From positions 1 to 64,000 of the forward strand of contig CAXXNZ010000015.1 of NCBI GenBank assembly GCA_963676075.2: DNA of 64,000 nucleotides. The letters are read 5' to 3'. The notes under the pieces are model-generated. The model saw only the letters and a program-made list of their open reading frames with translations. It had not been told where the DNA came from and did not search any database. Below, piece after piece: positions 37,341 to 45,381 of the stretch. A program made the position numbers and the translations under genes. This DNA is from JAHJQZ01 sp963676075. Its GTDB lineage: Bacteria; Pseudomonadota; Alphaproteobacteria; Rhizobiales; Devosiaceae. Every line of letters begins with the position of its first letter. The first letter of the stretch is position 1.

Positions 37341-39132
37341 CGGCACCACCGTTCGTGTACCAGGCGCGCCAGTCCTCGAACCCGGCGCCGTAATCGAGGC
37401 GCACCTTGGTTTCCACGCCATCGACTTCGAAGCCGGCGCGGGTCTCGATTTGCGGACCTTCCGAACCGGCCAGATAGGCGTAGGTCAGGCCGGCCACCTG
37501 TGCCGGGTCCGCCACGATGTACCAGCGGGTCGGATCGGTCAGACGTGCCTCCACCAGAAGCTCAAGCTTGCCGGCAAACGGATTGACGTTGCTCGTTTGC
37601 GCTGCCTGGACGGTCGAGAGCAGCTTTTCCGTGGCTGTTTCGAGGTCGGGCGGTGCCAAGATGTATTTCGGCGTTACCGAGATGGCGCGGCCGTTGATCC
37701 CGGTTTGCCGACGCATGGCCAGGCGTGCTGCCGACAAGGTGGTTTCGCTCGGCGCTGCACCGGACGCCGCGACATTGCCGTGCGCGGCATGGAACAGGCG
37801 GTTTGTGTCGTCCATCAGCGGCCCAAGACCGGCACCGGCTGTCAGCAGATCGACAAGGAAATCAGCCTCGAATTCGGCGGCCGTCGCACCGGCCTTGCCA
37901 GCCATGTCGATGAAGGCGCCGAGATCATCGTTGATCAGAGCCTTACGGCTCAAACCCCAGATCTTGCCATAGGTGTCGATGGCGAAGCTTTCCTTGGCTT
38001 CGACGAACGATCCGCGCTTGTACTCGCCATGCTCATTGACCTTCTCAAGCGCGCCGGTCTCGGCGAACTGGACTGAGGTCATGGCGCGGAAGTCCTTGGC
38101 GGTCTTCTGTCGGGCGAGGCTCTTGAGGACATTCGGCGCCGCCTGATAGCGCTCACGCATCACCCGATTGGCGGTATCCGCAAAGATCGTCGTGTAATCG
38201 CCGGTCGTTTGCAGGGCGCGGGTGATCACGTCATGCGCCGAGCCGGTCGTATCGTGGCCGCGAAGCGTGAGCAGTTGCCGGGCCATGTCGAGGGTCGACA
38301 AATGGGCATAAGGCCGCGCCGCCTCGCTCAACTCGTGGCGAGGATTGGCGCGGGTGGCATAGAGCGCTTCGCCCATGCGGCCGGCGACTAGGTTCGGGTC
38401 TTCCTGACTGCCGATCACGGTCACTCGTGCGGCCGGGGCGGCGGCCCGGCGTTCGCCAATCTGCGCAATCACGGCGGCCTGGGCGTCTTCAAGGCTCGCC
38501 TCGTCGTCGATCAGCGGGTCGGTGAACTCGGCACCGAGTCCCATGGTGCGCGCCATGGCGCGGATTTGGATGTTGATTTCCTTGCGCGTCGGGAATGCCG
38601 GCGGCGGATTGGTCGTTTCAGGGATAGCAGCCGTTTCGGGCATGTCTTTACCTCTTGCTTTCGCCTTCGGGTCCGCCCCGATCGGCACGATTGACACTTC
38701 GAGCGGCGTCCACCTGGTCGCCGTCCGTCTGCGTTCACTACCGACCGGCGCCGGGGCGTCGGCCCACTTGTCGACGCGATAGCCGACACTCACATTGCTG
38801 ATGATGCCGGCCAGTACGTCCTGCCAGACGGCTTCGGCACGGGCCGAAAACTCCGCCGTTACGACAAGCTGGCGGCCTTCGATCCGGGCGGCACGGACAA
38901 CGCCGAGAACACGCTCGAGCCCGTCCTGGCGGTGACTGTCGAGAAGCGGCATGCCCTGGAGGCGGGACAGGTCGACCGCGCCAGCCGTTATCTCAAGGCG
39001 CTCGAGATAGCGGCCCTTGAGGTCGATCCGTTCAACCCAGCTCTCGGTAGACGCCACCAAGTCGACGGTGCGGGCTTCCGCGTTTGCGGTTTGCGGGCGC
39101 ACCAGGCCGCGTACAAAAGCTGTCTCAGGCAT
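37330..39132 (-). CDS. Prohead protease - major capsid protein fusion
   Basis: A 600-residue protein in which two usually separate head functions lie in one chain. Residues 1-180 resemble a U35/HK97-type prohead protease (MPLLDSHRQDGLERVLGVVR, NVSVGYRV, WTPLEVSIVPIGADP). From about residue 230 the protein is a capsid shell protein (FAETGALEKVNEHGEYKRGS, NRLFHAAHGN, LSAARLAMRRQTGINGR, RWYIVADPAQV). The ATG at 39132 follows GAGGAGA. It overlaps portal by eight bases. The protease presumably cleaves itself from the capsid part during maturation. Confidence 0.85.
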   Translation of the reverse strand: MPETAFVRGLVRPQTANAEARTVDLVASTESWVERIDLKGRYLERLEITAGAVDLSRLQGMPLLDSHRQDGLERVLGVVRAARIEGRQLVVTAEFSARAEAVWQDVLAGIISNVSVGYRVDKWADAPAPVGSERRRTATRWTPLEVSIVPIGADPKAKARGKDMPETAAIPETTNPPPAFPTRKEINIQIRAMARTMGLGAEFTDPLIDDEASLEDAQAAVIAQIGERRAAAPAARVTVIGSQEDPNLVAGRMGEALYATRANPRHELSEAARPYAHLSTLDMARQLLTLRGHDTTGSAHDVITRALQTTGDYTTIFADTANRVMRERYQAAPNVLKSLARQKTAKDFRAMTSVQFAETGALEKVNEHGEYKRGSFVEAKESFAIDTYGKIWGLSRKALINDDLGAFIDMAGKAGATAAEFEADFLVDLLTAGAGLGPLMDDTNRLFHAAHGNVAASGAAPSETTLSAARLAMRRQTGINGRAISVTPKYILAPPDLETATEKLLSTVQAAQTSNVNPFAGKLELLVEARLTDPTRWYIVADPAQVAGLTYAYLAGSEGPQIETRAGFEVDGVETKVRLDYGAGFEDWRAWYTNGGAGGE

Positions 39133-40531
39133 TGGCGGTCTCCTCAGTTGTCTCGGCAGGTGCCGGCGCATCGGAGACCGGCAAATTTGCCGGTTTGGCA
39201 TTGTCAGCCTCAATCTCACGGTCGACGTCTTCGATGTCGTAGCCGCGTTCCGCGATCACTTCGGCCCGGCTCTTGAATTTGTTGCGCACGGCAATCTCGT
39301 CAGCCTTGGCGTCCTTCTGCGGGTCGACGCCGGCCCAAGCCGGGGGCAGCCATTTGGCGCTCTCAAAGGGCAGGGGGCTTGCCGCGTAGATCACGCGGTC
39401 GATTTCTCCGGTAAAGGCCTGCCATGCCACGAAGCGGCGCCAGACCGGCCGGCAGAACGGAAACACCAACTGGTGAAACTGGACGCCCGAAGCGAAGCGA
39501 CGGAATTCGAGCATGCCGGCGCGGGCACTCGAATAGTTCACCTGGGAATAATCGCCTGTGAGCATTTCGTACGTCAGCCCGACACCAGCCGCGATGCGCC
39601 GCATGGCGTCCTTGATCAGCTCCAATGCGCCGTTCTGGTCCGGCACGTCCGGAAACTCGATATCCTTGCCCGGCGGCAGGGTGATCAGGGCACCGGGCTC
39701 AAGCGAAGCTGTTAGCTCGCTGCCGGATTGATCGCCGGTATAGGCGCCTGTGCCCTGGGCATCGCGAACGAAACCGGCATGAAGCGCCGCAACCTTGGCG
39801 CGTTCGATCATCGCGTCGACCAGGCGGTCATGATCGTTTGCCGTCAAAAGCACCGGCGCGAGCCAGCTCAGACCGCGAACCTGTCCGGGGTAGATCGGGC
39901 GGAAGCCGTGCAATACATCGCTGGCCGGAAGTCGGACGGGCATCAGCGCCATTGCGGACAGCGGGTCGCCGGGCGCATGGCGCCGAACGTGATAAGCAAC
40001 AATCCGGCCCATGCGGTCGAATTCGACGCCCTGGACGATTGCGCCACCGTCGCCGGTCAATCGGGTCGTGTCTCGGGCGAGCTGTTCGGGGTGGCAGCGT
40101 CTCAGTTGCGGCGCGCCATCCTCCAGGGCCGGCAAAATGACAAACAGATATTCGCCGAACACGACCAGGTCGTTTGTCGCCGCCTGTTGCAGCGAGAAGA
40201 AATCGCCACGCCCCTCGGCATCGGCCCGGTCGATCCACAGCGCGAAATTGGCGTTGAGCGTTGCGGCAATCGTCTTGTCCGGATGCTGCGAGCGCGACTT
40301 GATGCCGTCGCCAACCAGATTGCCGACCAGGCTTTCGACGATACGCCTGCCCATCGGTGTGTTGAGCGCGAAATGCGCTGCCCTGGCGCTGACGGTCGCC
40401 GCGTCGGCATGAACGGCGCCGGCACTCGTCAGGCGGCGATCATCGGCCCATCGGCGACCGGCACCGGCAGCGTCGAGCGCCCGCGCCGAAGATTTGCCGA
40501 GCAAGCGATTGATGAATCCTGGGAGAATCAT
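39125..40531 (-). CDS. Phage portal protein, lambda type
   Basis: A 468-residue lambda gpB-type portal, the dodecameric ring through which DNA enters the capsid and to which the terminase docks. The diagnostic core LTYEMLTGDYSQVNYSSARA sits near residue 335, with AFTGEIDRVIYAASPLPF and WLPPAWAGVDPQKDAKA nearer the C-terminus. It overlaps the capsid fusion gene by eight bases and the upstream HTH gene by four, so these are translated as a block. Length and motifs are intact. Confidence 0.93.
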   Translation of the reverse strand: MILPGFINRLLGKSSARALDAAGAGRRWADDRRLTSAGAVHADAATVSARAAHFALNTPMGRRIVESLVGNLVGDGIKSRSQHPDKTIAATLNANFALWIDRADAEGRGDFFSLQQAATNDLVVFGEYLFVILPALEDGAPQLRRCHPEQLARDTTRLTGDGGAIVQGVEFDRMGRIVAYHVRRHAPGDPLSAMALMPVRLPASDVLHGFRPIYPGQVRGLSWLAPVLLTANDHDRLVDAMIERAKVAALHAGFVRDAQGTGAYTGDQSGSELTASLEPGALITLPPGKDIEFPDVPDQNGALELIKDAMRRIAAGVGLTYEMLTGDYSQVNYSSARAGMLEFRRFASGVQFHQLVFPFCRPVWRRFVAWQAFTGEIDRVIYAASPLPFESAKWLPPAWAGVDPQKDAKADEIAVRNKFKSRAEVIAERGYDIEDVDREIEADNAKPANLPVSDAPAPAETTEETANA

Positions 40532-41184
40532 TCGTCGCCCCCTTCATTTTTGGGGCGAATGGCATCAGCCAATTTTGTGGCGACAAGTCTTGTCGTCTCT
40601 GCCTGGGAAAGGATCCGTTCGTTGCCCATGATCTTGGTGCCGGTTTCAGGATCGCGACCGGCGACATAGCGAGAGATCGCATTCAGGCTCATAGTGAAAT
40701 GCAGGTCGCTTTCAAAAGTAATGTAGGCGATCTGCCGATAGAGCATGAAATTCAGAAGCTTATGCTCCTCTCGGTTCGCCTCTTGGCGGACCATATACGG
40801 CGCGCCATTGTCGTCCTTCATGATCAGCATTGACTGGTAGTCTTCGAGACGATCGCCCTCGATCCGAAACTCTTCGATTCCTGTTTCCTCGTTCGGACGA
40901 GGGGTGAAGCGCTCAAGAAATCCTTCGATTTCATCCTCAAGCCGCTCTGCCAGTTTCAGCGCCTCCGACGGTTTCAGCCCCAACTGTGTGACCTGCACAA
41001 CGAACCGAAGGGCGATCACGTTGTAGGCACACCAGCTAGTCTTGGCGTGCTTGTGCGGTTTGGGTGCGCTGAGCTGGAGCAACCCCCGCGCAATCCAATT
41101 CTGCAGGGTGCCCTGGCTGAGGCCGGGCACCAGTCGCAGAACGTCCGCTTGTCGGAATCGGTAATCGTTGAGTTCGAAGTTCAT
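40528..41184 (-). CDS. Helix-turn-helix protein of unknown role in the head operon
   Basis: A 218-residue protein with an N-terminal MerR-like winged helix (FRQADVLRLVPGLSQGTLQN, WIARGLLQL) followed by a mostly helical body (VVQVTQLGLKPSEALKLAER) and an acidic tail. I do not recognise a named family. Its stop overlaps the portal start by four bases, so it is expressed with the head genes. It might regulate the operon or act in packaging; the Nu1-like fold occurs in small terminase subunits, but a better TerS candidate lies next to TerL. The start could be 33 bases further upstream. Confidence 0.65.
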   Translation of the reverse strand: MNFELNDYRFRQADVLRLVPGLSQGTLQNWIARGLLQLSAPKPHKHAKTSWCAYNVIALRFVVQVTQLGLKPSEALKLAERLEDEIEGFLERFTPRPNEETGIEEFRIEGDRLEDYQSMLIMKDDNGAPYMVRQEANREEHKLLNFMLYRQIAYITFESDLHFTMSLNAISRYVAGRDPETGTKIMGNERILSQAETTRLVATKLADAIRPKNEGGDE

Positions 41185-41262
41185 GCAATCTTTATCAGTT
41201 GATAATGATTGCCGCACAAGCGCCGTGGTTAGCCATATGCTGAAATGTTGCTCCGTGCGTTT

Positions 41263-41532
41263 TCAACCCAACAAACTGTCGTCGAAGTCGGCGCCTTCCC
41301 AGCGGAAAGCAAAACCCGCTTGCGGCCAGCCGAGGCTGGGCTCGCTATCTTCGTCCGGCTCTAGGTCGCCGTTTTCCTCGTCGTCGGTGTCCGGCTCTAG
41401 GTCCACGTCCGGATCGAGCGTGTCGAGCAGCGCAATAAGCTGCTCAATCGCATCTTCGATCCCGCGCCGTGTTGCGGGCGTGATCTCCAGAATTTGGACG
41501 TAGTTGTCCGGCTCGCGAAAATGGATGCCCAT
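41263..41532 (-). CDS. Small acidic hypothetical protein
   Basis: An 89-residue protein with GGAGA before its ATG at 41532. The centre is extremely acidic (DPDVDLEPDTDDEENGDLEP) and is followed by DEDSEPSLGWPQAGFAF. Proteins with this DxEPSLG pattern are common hypotheticals in Rhizobiales prophages and islands, without known function. It is divergent from the Xre gene across the operator region, so the Xre protein may control both directions. A DNA-mimic role is conceivable from the charge but unproven. Confidence 0.6.
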   Translation of the reverse strand: MGIHFREPDNYVQILEITPATRRGIEDAIEQLIALLDTLDPDVDLEPDTDDEENGDLEPDEDSEPSLGWPQAGFAFRWEGADFDDSLLG

Positions 41533-41554
41533 CCGCGTTCTCCATGCTAGAATG

Positions 41555-41613
41555 ATCAAGTGATTGCTCACATATCATGTGAGCGCGGGATGATCAATAG
41601 GCAATCATTTGAT
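41555..41613 (+). promoter_or_regulatory. Nested palindromic operator for the Xre-DUF4062 cassette
   Basis: A perfect palindrome GCTCACAT-ATC-ATGTGAGC (41566-41584) lies inside a wider inverted repeat ATCAAGTGATTGC (41555-41567) / GCAATCATTTGAT (41601-41613), matching at 12 of 13 positions. It sits between divergent genes, overlapping the possible Xre start at 41590 and ending just before the ATG at 41614, where an autorepressor would bind. Confidence 0.65.
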
Positions 41614-41871
41614 ATGAATTCACTCACAGGCGCGCAGCTCAGGGCCGCTCGGGCTCTCATTCGGATTACGGCTCAAGAGCTAGCCGACCAAGCTCGGATC
41701 GGTGTCGCTACCGTTCGGCGGGCGGAGGGGGAGGACGGGCCGGTTTCTATTACTGAAGCAAATGCCGACGCCCTGAAGCGGGCGCTTGAGGTCGCAGGCG
41801 TCATGTTCATTGAAGAGAATGGCGGCGGTCCTGGAGTTCGCCTGAAGAAGGGGAAATCTGGGGGGAGATAG
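41590..41871 (+). CDS. Xre-family transcriptional regulator
   Basis: A small DNA-binding protein of 93 residues from 41590 (85 if the ATG at 41614 is used). It is a single helix-turn-helix domain: TGAQLRAARALIRITAQELA, then ADQARIGVATVRRAEG, ending VMFIEENGGGPGVRLKKGK. This is the short XRE class that represses its own promoter next to plasmid or phage cargo genes. A nested palindrome lies at its 5' end. The DUF4062 gene begins one base after its stop, with GGGGGAG inside the xre 3' end as ribosome-binding site. Confidence 0.85.
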   Translation: MINRQSFDMNSLTGAQLRAARALIRITAQELADQARIGVATVRRAEGEDGPVSITEANADALKRALEVAGVMFIEENGGGPGVRLKKGKSGGR

Positions 41872-41872
41872 T

Positions 41873-42952
41873 ATGCAGGAAAAGAGATACTCTGTATTTA
41901 TTAGTTCTACATTTGAGGACTTAAGAAACGAGCGGCAGGCTGTGCAAGACGCAGTGCTAAGTGCTGGGGATTTTCCAGTTCAGATGGAGTCATTCCCCGC
42001 AGCAGACGAAGACCAATTCGAATTTATAAAAGCGCTAATTGATAAATGTGACTACTATATTCTTATCGTTGCCGGTCGATACGGAAAACCGGCGGCGGAC
42101 GGGGTTAGTTATACAGAAAAAGAATATTATTACGCCAAATCTCAGAGCATTCCAATTTTGGTTTTGCTTCATGGCGACCCGGACAGCATTCCTGTCTCAA
42201 AAGCTGAAACCACGGACATCGGCAAGAAGCGCCTGGCCGCATTCATTCAGGAAGTTTCGACCGGCCGTCTTCGCAATACGTGGACCACCACTGGCGATCT
42301 AAAACATGCAGTCCGTGATGCCCTAGACAATGCAAAGTTAACCCGACCTAGTGTCGGTTGGGTTCGAGGTGATACTACCGCGAGCGCCGAGCTCCTTAGC
42401 GAAATGAATGAAGTGAGAAAGGAAAATGAGAGACTGCGCAGCGCGATAGGAAGTCTAGAAGTCGAGTTGGCGTTGCCGCCTATTCCAGCGGCAGAAGACC
42501 CAGTGCGGATAAGTTTGTTTGGAAGAGTCAGGAGCGAAGCCGACGGAATGACTTACGTGGGTTCATATGCAATGATTGAGTGCTCCTGGATAAGTATATT
42601 CCCGTTTTTTTATAACGGTCTAAAATGGAAATCTAACGATTGGGATGGGGAATATTTTTATTCTATAGATATTAATGCATCATGCTGCGCGATCGGAGAC
42701 GAAATATCATTAGCGATGTCAGATTTCGATGCGACTGGAATGTTCATTTTGTCAAATTCAGACTTCTCAAGACTGAAGAATTACTACATAGAGGTAGGAT
42801 TAATGAATGAAGAGGGCGAAGGTCCATTCACTGAATCTGGGAACAGAGCGGCGCGCCGTTACAGTATTGCATATTCGGGAAAAGCCGAGTTTATTATTAT
42901 TAAGGGTGGAATTATTGTTACTGAATCGCCATCAGAAAACATCCCTTTCTAA
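41873..42952 (+). CDS. DUF4062-domain protein, candidate anti-phage effector
   Basis: A 359-residue protein. Residues 5-95 are a DUF4062 domain: YSVFISSTFEDLRNERQAV, then CDYYILIVAGRYGKP and EKEYYYAKSQSIPILVLLH, a Rossmann-like fold likened to TIR domains. Residues 115-160 are helical, 172-198 can form a coiled coil (ELLSEMNEVRKENERLRSAI), and 208-359 are a beta-rich domain I do not recognise. DUF4062 occurs in NLR-type and other defence proteins; defence here is inference. The gene is clearly more AT-rich than all neighbours, stands on the opposite strand to the head genes, and its stop is two bases from the TerL stop. Confidence 0.8.
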   Translation: MQEKRYSVFISSTFEDLRNERQAVQDAVLSAGDFPVQMESFPAADEDQFEFIKALIDKCDYYILIVAGRYGKPAADGVSYTEKEYYYAKSQSIPILVLLHGDPDSIPVSKAETTDIGKKRLAAFIQEVSTGRLRNTWTTTGDLKHAVRDALDNAKLTRPSVGWVRGDTTASAELLSEMNEVRKENERLRSAIGSLEVELALPPIPAAEDPVRISLFGRVRSEADGMTYVGSYAMIECSWISIFPFFYNGLKWKSNDWDGEYFYSIDINASCCAIGDEISLAMSDFDATGMFILSNSDFSRLKNYYIEVGLMNEEGEGPFTESGNRAARRYSIAYSGKAEFIIIKGGIIVTESPSENIPF

Positions 42953-42954
42953 AG

Positions 42955-44829
42955 TTATTTTTGCATAAATCCGGATCGGACTACTTTTCGATTAGCAGGT
43001 GGCGACCGAAAGATGGTTGAAGGTTCGCTCTGCACCGGCGATTTCTGAATTCGCGACGCCTCCCGCGTCAGGTCAAGCCCTGACACATAAAGCCCATGAA
43101 GCGCCGCCGTGGCATACACCCGGCAGTCCAGCGGCTCGTTCCTGATAGCCGGATCAGCAATCCACTCGATCCGCGCCACGCCGCGCGAGAAACGCCGCAC
43201 CGCACGTTCGGCGACCAGGCCGGCGAACCAGAACCAGTCTCGCCGTTCCGGCATATGCACCACGCCGGCACCGTCTTCACGCTCAAGCCGCAGCCGCCCC
43301 ATAAGCGTGTGCTTGATCCCGTCGACACCGACCATATGAAGCGGCGCAACGGAGCCGCGTTGCAGCTTGGGGGGGCGGTGCGGCCAGGGCGGCACGCCGG
43401 GGCCACCACGCCCCTTGATCGCCCATACGCGGCGATTGAGCCGCGCCGCCGAGAACTGCATGACTTCGCCAGTACGATGCCCGCCGCTGTCGATTGCGGC
43501 CGCCGCAATGGGCAGGTCAGGCACGGCGCGCGGGTGCCGGAAGCGGGTCAATAGGAGCTGGTCGAGTGCGGCCCATGGCTCCGGCGTGTCGGTGCGGCCG
43601 TGAATGATCCGATAATCGAGTGACCAGCTTTCCTCGCCAAGTCCCCAACCGACAATCTCGACTTCCAAGCGATCGTCCTGCACGTCGACGCCGGCCGTGA
43701 TTACCAACACGCCATCCGGCAAGAGCCTGGTCCAGTCGTGCTCGCTCGCTTCAGCGCGGTTCTGCAAACTCTCGGGAGAGAGTGGTGCGGTGTCGCGATC
43801 TTCGAACGGCTCGCCAAGCTTGAGGTTCGTCCAGGCCATCAGCCGATCGGGGTCACTCTTGGAGGCGAGGAAGTCGGCCGCGATGTCGCCCCAACTCTCA
43901 AATGGGGAATAGAGCGCTGACAGATGAAAACCGGCCGTGCGGCCATCGCCTTCGGCGGTTACTACCCATTTGCCGGCGGCCAAGAGGCTTTGTTTGGTGT
44001 TGTCCTCGATCACGCCGCCGCACTGGCAGCAGGCATAATAGGCTTCTGCCGGTTTGCCTTCCGGCCACTTGACGCCGCTCCATTCGAGCGCCTGGTAAGC
44101 GCCGCAATGCGGGCAAGGGATCTCGTATTTGCGCTGATCACTCTCGGCATAGGCCGCTTCGATCCGACTCACGCCGGCCAGTGTCGGCGTCGACACCATG
44201 AAGATTTTGCGCCGGCCCTTGAACGTCGCCGTTCGCTGGATAGCGAGCTGCACCGGGTCGCCTTCCTTGCCGGCTGAAGGCGGGAAGCCGTCCACTTCGT
44301 CGAGGACCAGATAACGCGCGGCCGTCGAGCGCAAACCCTTGGGTGAGTTGGCGGCCGTGAGCATCAGCGAGCCGCCGGCGAATTCCTTGTGACTGATCGT
44401 GTTGCCACTGTCGCGAGCGCGCGCCGGCAGGATCTTGCGCCGCAAGGCTGGCGTGGTTTCGATCAATGGATCAATGCGCCCCTTTGACGTGACCCTGGTG
44501 GCGTCGAGCGATTGCATCACCAGCATGATCGTTCCCGGCGCATGGTCGATCCAGTAGCCGAGCGCGTTTAGGCCGACCTCGGTCCCGCCGACCTGACTGC
44601 CTTTCATGAACGCGACACGCTCGATTGCCGAACTGGTCGACAGCACGTCCATGATTTCGCGCAGATAGGGCGTGCGCGCCGTGCGCCATTGACCGGGCTC
44701 GGCGGCGCTGTTTGGCAAAAGCCTGTAGGTGTCGGCCCATTGCGAGACGGTCATTTGCCGGTCGAGTGCCAGGCCGGCGCGCCAAGCGGCATCGACCAGG
44801 GCAGGGGTCTCCGGTACGAGATCAAGCAT
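42955..44829 (-). CDS. Phage terminase large subunit, GpA type
   Basis: A 624-residue packaging motor of the lambda GpA family. The ATPase has the Walker A-like KGSQVGGTEVGLNALG near residue 75 and Walker B YLVLDEVDGFP. Two CxxC pairs (CPHCGAYQ, CCQCGGVI) follow, and the nuclease half begins ITAGVDVQDDRLEVEIVGWG. The ATG at 44829 overlaps TerS by eight bases; the longer frame to 45135 overlaps it out of frame and is not used. Enzymes of this type cut at cos sites, so the element is predicted to package from a cos site near TerS. Confidence 0.93.
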   Translation of the reverse strand: MLDLVPETPALVDAAWRAGLALDRQMTVSQWADTYRLLPNSAAEPGQWRTARTPYLREIMDVLSTSSAIERVAFMKGSQVGGTEVGLNALGYWIDHAPGTIMLVMQSLDATRVTSKGRIDPLIETTPALRRKILPARARDSGNTISHKEFAGGSLMLTAANSPKGLRSTAARYLVLDEVDGFPPSAGKEGDPVQLAIQRTATFKGRRKIFMVSTPTLAGVSRIEAAYAESDQRKYEIPCPHCGAYQALEWSGVKWPEGKPAEAYYACCQCGGVIEDNTKQSLLAAGKWVVTAEGDGRTAGFHLSALYSPFESWGDIAADFLASKSDPDRLMAWTNLKLGEPFEDRDTAPLSPESLQNRAEASEHDWTRLLPDGVLVITAGVDVQDDRLEVEIVGWGLGEESWSLDYRIIHGRTDTPEPWAALDQLLLTRFRHPRAVPDLPIAAAAIDSGGHRTGEVMQFSAARLNRRVWAIKGRGGPGVPPWPHRPPKLQRGSVAPLHMVGVDGIKHTLMGRLRLEREDGAGVVHMPERRDWFWFAGLVAERAVRRFSRGVARIEWIADPAIRNEPLDCRVYATAALHGLYVSGLDLTREASRIQKSPVQSEPSTIFRSPPANRKVVRSGFMQK

Positions 44830-45337
44830 CGTCGCTCTCCTCAATGATCGGTGTGTCGGCAAGGCTCGCCAACTGGTCGCGCACCAGGCGGTCGAGCAGC
44901 GCTGTCGTTTCAGCGAGATCGGCGCCGAAGGCAGACGCGATTTCCGGTGCGACACGGCGCGACCAGCCGAGCCATGCATCGCGTTCCATCCGGGCGCGGC
45001 CTTCGATTGTCGCCAGCGTCTTGCGCCGGTCGATGAGACTGCCGGCCAGCTTTTCGGCTTTGAGCTGGGCAATGCGGGCTTCGGCCCGATCACGATCCGC
45101 TTTCGCCGAGCGCGTGCCATCGTCGAGGTCGCCAAAGGCGGTGCGCCGGTTGCTGTTCACATTGGCGCGGTACCAGGCGATGCCGGCCTCGACATTGATC
45201 CGGCCGTCCGGCTCGACAGGAAGCCCTTGAGCGATCATCTGCGTGACGCGCCCCGGAACCACGCCGAGTTTCTTGGCGAACGCGCTCTTGGGCAGCGTCT
45301 CAAGCTCCACTTCCGGCAGGTCAAACAAGGCGTCCAT
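44822..45337 (-). CDS. Phage terminase small subunit, Nu1-like
   Basis: A 171-residue protein with an N-terminal winged helix (SAFAKKLGVVPGRVTQMIAQ, GLPVEPDGRINVEAGIAWY), a basic helical middle (KADRDRAEARIAQLKAEKLA) and a helical C-terminus. This matches the Nu1-type small terminase subunit that recognises the packaging site and recruits the large subunit. The eight-base overlap with terL supports it. About 44 bases separate it from the winged-helix gene upstream; a cos site may lie there or inside terS. Confidence 0.82.
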   Translation of the reverse strand: MDALFDLPEVELETLPKSAFAKKLGVVPGRVTQMIAQGLPVEPDGRINVEAGIAWYRANVNSNRRTAFGDLDDGTRSAKADRDRAEARIAQLKAEKLAGSLIDRRKTLATIEGRARMERDAWLGWSRRVAPEIASAFGADLAETTALLDRLVRDQLASLADTPIIEESDDA

Positions 45338-45381
45338 CAGCTAACCAACTGTTTCATAAGCAGAAAATTTAGGCGGTAAAA

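Noticed and set aside
41560..42952. Toxin-antitoxin pair
   Set aside because: The Xre-first layout fits, but a 359-residue DUF4062 protein is far larger than usual toxins and shows no toxin fold; left as an alternative only.
42955..45135. TerL beginning at 45135
   Set aside because: The first 102 codons overlap terS in another frame and lack homology; the ATG at 44829 fits the family start and the eight-base overlap.
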